The notes below the pieces were generated by a model. That model worked only from the letters and a program-made list of their open reading frames with translations, had not been told where the DNA came from and ran no database searches. A DNA stretch of 7,912 bases from an uncultured Brachyspira sp. (GTDB taxonomy: Bacteria > Cyanobacteriota > Vampirovibrionia > Gastranaerophilales > Gastranaerophilaceae). Below, piece by piece: positions 6,180-7,912 of this stretch. How positions within the stretch are numbered: the stretch's first letter is position 1; the number at the start of each line of letters is the position of its first letter. The translations under genes were made by a program, and so were the position numbers. Location of the stretch: positions 1-7,912 of the forward strand of contig ONYB01000111.1 of assembly GCA_900321895.1 (NCBI GenBank), written 5' to 3'.

Positions 6180-6184
6180 CCCTT
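6180..6184 (-). promoter_or_regulatory. Ribosome binding site AAGGG upstream of the flagellar operon's first gene
   Basis: AAGGG is the same motif used by the sensor gene at the left end of the window. Its spacing suits the leader ORF start at 6175 better than the annotated start at 6161. No in-frame ATG, GTG or TTG lies between it and 6161, so the gene cannot be restarted nearer to the site. Confidence 0.45.
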
Positions 6185-6296
6185 GTTAAAAGTCCGGATT
6201 GGATAGAACTTCCCACATCTACAATAAATTATTTCCGCCTTTATCACATCAACCTTTTAATGGATTTTTTGGAAAAATCAAGAAAATTTCTAAAGT

Positions 6297-6324
6297 TTGT
6301 ATTCCCGACTTTTTATGGTACTAT
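6297..6324 (+). promoter_or_regulatory. Possible extended -10 promoter of the ribE-ribBA operon
   Basis: TTGTAT (6297-6302) is followed after 16 bases by TACTAT (6319-6324), which carries the extended -10 element TGG directly in front (6316-6318). The predicted transcription start falls at or next to the A of the ribE ATG at 6331. No other convincing promoter was seen in the 169-base divergent region 6162-6330, and none of its sequence resembles an FMN riboswitch. The hexamers themselves match consensus only partly. Confidence 0.35.
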
Positions 6325-6330
6325 TTAGGT

Positions 6331-6972
6331 ATGTTCACGGGAATTATTGAAGAAACAGGGTTAATAAAAGGATTTACAAGGCATTCGAGCGGTGCGGATT
6401 TGATTGTTGAGTGTAAAACTGTTTTAGAAAATATAAAATTAGGTGATAGCATTTGCGTAAACGGTTGTTGCCAGACGGTTGTCGATTTTGATAAAAAATC
6501 TTTTACGGTAAATCTTAGTCAGGAAACATTGAAAGTTACGAATTTTTCAAGAGTAAAAATCGGTGATGTTGTTAACCTAGAGCGTGCACTCACTCCAACC
6601 TCAAAAATGGGCGGACATATCGTTCAAGGTCATATTGACGGTGTAGGGCATTTGCTTAAAGTTGAAAAAAATAACGATTATTATGATTTGTATTTTGAAG
6701 TTGAGTCGAGTGAAGCGAAATATCTTGTTTATAAAGGTTCTGTTGCCGTGAATGGGGTTAGTTTGACGGTGGCGGATTTGAGCGGAAATGTTTTTAAAAC
6801 TGCCGTAATTCCGCACACAATGGACAATACAAACTTCAAAAATCTTCAAAGGGGAGATGTTGTAAATATTGAAACAGATATTTTAGGCAGATACATTGAA
6901 AAATTTTTATATGTGAATAATAATAACAATACAATAAATGAAAAATTCTTGATGGAGAACGGTTTTATCTAA
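6331..6972 (+). CDS. ribE: Riboflavin synthase, alpha subunit
   Basis: This cytoplasmic enzyme dismutates two molecules of 6,7-dimethyl-8-ribityllumazine into riboflavin and 5-amino-6-ribitylamino-uracil, the last step of riboflavin synthesis. The 213 residues hold two lumazine-binding beta-barrels, about 1-96 and 97-190. The diagnostic N-terminus MFTGIIEETG sets the start at 6331; the frame is open further upstream, to an ATG at 6199, but those 44 codons have no family counterpart. VNGCCQTV (43-50) and VNGVSLTV (140-147) are the paired motifs of the two barrels, and GGHIVQGHIDG (94-104) is the family block at their junction. The tail after 190 has five Asn in a row, from an AAT-type triplet run, and is less conserved. 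The stop overlaps the ribBA start (TAATG). No clear Shine-Dalgarno sequence is present. Confidence 0.96.
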   Translation: MFTGIIEETGLIKGFTRHSSGADLIVECKTVLENIKLGDSICVNGCCQTVVDFDKKSFTVNLSQETLKVTNFSRVKIGDVVNLERALTPTSKMGGHIVQGHIDGVGHLLKVEKNNDYYDLYFEVESSEAKYLVYKGSVAVNGVSLTVADLSGNVFKTAVIPHTMDNTNFKNLQRGDVVNIETDILGRYIEKFLYVNNNNNTINEKFLMENGFI

Positions 6973-7912
6973 TGGAAAATTTTAAATTTGACAGCATAGA
7001 AGAAGCAATAGAAGATTTTAAATCCGGCAAAATGATTATCGTTGCTGACGATGAGGATCGTGAAAATGAAGGTGATTTAATTTGTTCGGGCGAAAAAGTT
7101 ACTCCTGAAATTATAAAGTTTATGGCGGAGAATGCAAAAGGTTTGATTTGCCTTGCAATTTCTTCGGAGCTTGCAGAAAAACTTGACTTGCCGCAAATGG
7201 TTGAACAGAATAACGAAAGCATGAAAACTGCATTTACAATCAGTATTGATGCTGCCGAAAAATACGGTGTTACAACAGGAATTTCCGCTTATGACAGGGC
7301 TAAAACCATTGAAGTTGCACTTGCACCTGATGCGATTCCGTCGGATTTGCGACGTCCTGGGCATTTGTTTCCTTGCGTTGCAAGACGTGGCGGAGTGTTG
7401 ACGAGAACGGGACATACCGAAACAGTTGTGGATTTGGCAAGACTTTGCGGGCATGTCGCCGCAGGTGCGATGTGTGAAATTATGGATAATGACGGGAATA
7501 TGATGCGTCGTGACCATTTGAGAGCTTTTGCCGATAAATTCGGTATAAAGTTTATTTCGGTTGCAGAACTTATCGCATATCGTCTTAAATCCGAAAAACT
7601 TGTTACTCGGGAGGCAGAAGCAGATTTGCCGACAAAATACGGACATTTCAAAATCTACGGTTACAAGAACCACGTAAACGGCGAAGAGCACGTTGCCCTT
7701 GTAAAAGATGACGGAAGCGACAAAATCCCGCTTGTCAGGGTTCACAGCGAATGCTTGACGGGGGATATTTTCCACAGTTTGAAGTGTGATTGTAATTCCC
7801 AACTTCATGGGGCTTTAAGAATGATTGAAAAGTACGGAAAAGGTGCCGTAGTTTATCTTAGAGGGCATGAAGGCAGAGGTATCGGGCTTATTAATAAAAT
7901 TAAAGCATATCA
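6972..7912 (+). CDS. ribBA: Bifunctional DHBP synthase / GTP cyclohydrolase II, partial (runs off right edge)
   Basis: RibBA supplies both precursors of riboflavin: 3,4-dihydroxy-2-butanone 4-phosphate from ribulose 5-phosphate, and the pyrimidine from GTP. The first 313 residues are present; about 400 is usual. Residues 1-205 are the DHBP synthase domain, with DDEDRENEGDL (26-36), TTGISAYDRAKTI (101-113), RRPGHLFP (127-134), RTGHTE (145-150) and CEI (168-170). From about 222 the GTP cyclohydrolase II domain begins: VRVHSECLTGD (256-264), zinc ligands C261, C272 and C274, and YLRGHEGRGIGL (295-306). Both domains keep their key residues as far as seen. The start overlaps the ribE stop by one base, so translation is probably coupled. 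A weak GGAG lies well upstream inside ribE. The downstream neighbour may be ribH, but it is not in view. Confidence 0.96.
   Translation, partial: MENFKFDSIEEAIEDFKSGKMIIVADDEDRENEGDLICSGEKVTPEIIKFMAENAKGLICLAISSELAEKLDLPQMVEQNNESMKTAFTISIDAAEKYGVTTGISAYDRAKTIEVALAPDAIPSDLRRPGHLFPCVARRGGVLTRTGHTETVVDLARLCGHVAAGAMCEIMDNDGNMMRRDHLRAFADKFGIKFISVAELIAYRLKSEKLVTREAEADLPTKYGHFKIYGYKNHVNGEEHVALVKDDGSDKIPLVRVHSECLTGDIFHSLKCDCNSQLHGALRMIEKYGKGAVVYLRGHEGRGIGLINKIKAY

Noticed and set aside
6263..6279. Inverted repeat GATTTTT-TGG-AAAAATC as a terminator
   Set aside because: The stem is almost wholly A-T with no GC core. It lies between two divergent genes, where no terminator is needed.
6199..6330. A 44-codon N-terminal extension of riboflavin synthase
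   Set aside because: Riboflavin synthase begins with MFTGIIE, which is found at 6331. The extension has no family counterpart and covers the promoter-like region.
6162..6330. FMN riboswitch upstream of ribE
   Set aside because: The conserved RFN blocks, such as a GGGGCAGGGTGAAA-type segment, are not visible in this AT-rich stretch.
7077..7808. A 243-codon open frame on the minus strand
   Set aside because: It lies antisense to ribBA, whose translation matches both enzyme domains throughout. The antisense product is Cys/Asn/Phe-rich with no recognisable domain.
1..7912. Insertion sequences, CRISPR arrays, tRNA or rRNA genes
   Set aside because: No transposase-like frame, terminal inverted repeats, regularly spaced repeats or cloverleaf-forming segments were seen, and nearly all of the window is accounted for by conserved genes.

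Overview
The window is AT-rich and densely coded. It reads as chromosomal DNA of a flagellated, Gram-negative-type bacterium: a flagellar export and C-ring operon sits beside a heptosyltransferase-like enzyme of the kind that builds lipopolysaccharide cores. The AT-richness, the fused motor-switch protein and the ROK and GT9 neighbours would fit a gut Melainabacteria/Vampirovibrionia-type lineage, but that placement is an inference. No mobile element, CRISPR array, tRNA or rRNA was seen, and no gene-free stretch exceeds 300 bases.

Layout. Minus strand, right to left from 6161: a fused FliM/FliN-type motor-switch protein, FliO, FliP, FliQ and FliR. This is the familiar fliM-N-O-P-Q-R order. 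After a 56-base gap come a ROK-family sugar kinase and, with no gap, a GT9 glycosyltransferase (end at 395). A promoter-like sequence then precedes the start of a coiled-coil/GAF-type sensor protein that runs off the left edge. Plus strand, from 6331: riboflavin synthase (ribE) and bifunctional ribBA, joined by a TAATG overlap, with ribBA running off the right edge. The 169 bases at 6162-6330 separate the two divergent transcription units.

How the genes work together. FliP, FliQ and FliR form the export gate of the flagellar type III secretion system, and FliO helps FliP assemble. The motor-switch protein forms the cytoplasmic C-ring, which is both rotor and cargo-sorting platform. The ROK kinase and GT9 enzyme belong to sugar metabolism and cell-surface glycan synthesis. 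RibE and RibBA make riboflavin from GTP and ribulose 5-phosphate.

Most notable observation. FliM and FliN are one polypeptide here, with two SpoA domains in tandem. In the acidic linker between them lies a strong Shine-Dalgarno sequence (GGAGG) seven bases before an in-frame ATG, which would release the second SpoA domain as a separate 150-residue FliN-like protein. Injectisome SctQ proteins use this kind of two-product arrangement; seeing it with FliO in a flagellar operon is unusual. Other oddities are a 75-residue tail on FliQ, an acidic tail on the switch protein, a three-codon leader ORF on the operon's best ribosome site, and a possibly leaderless ribE transcript.
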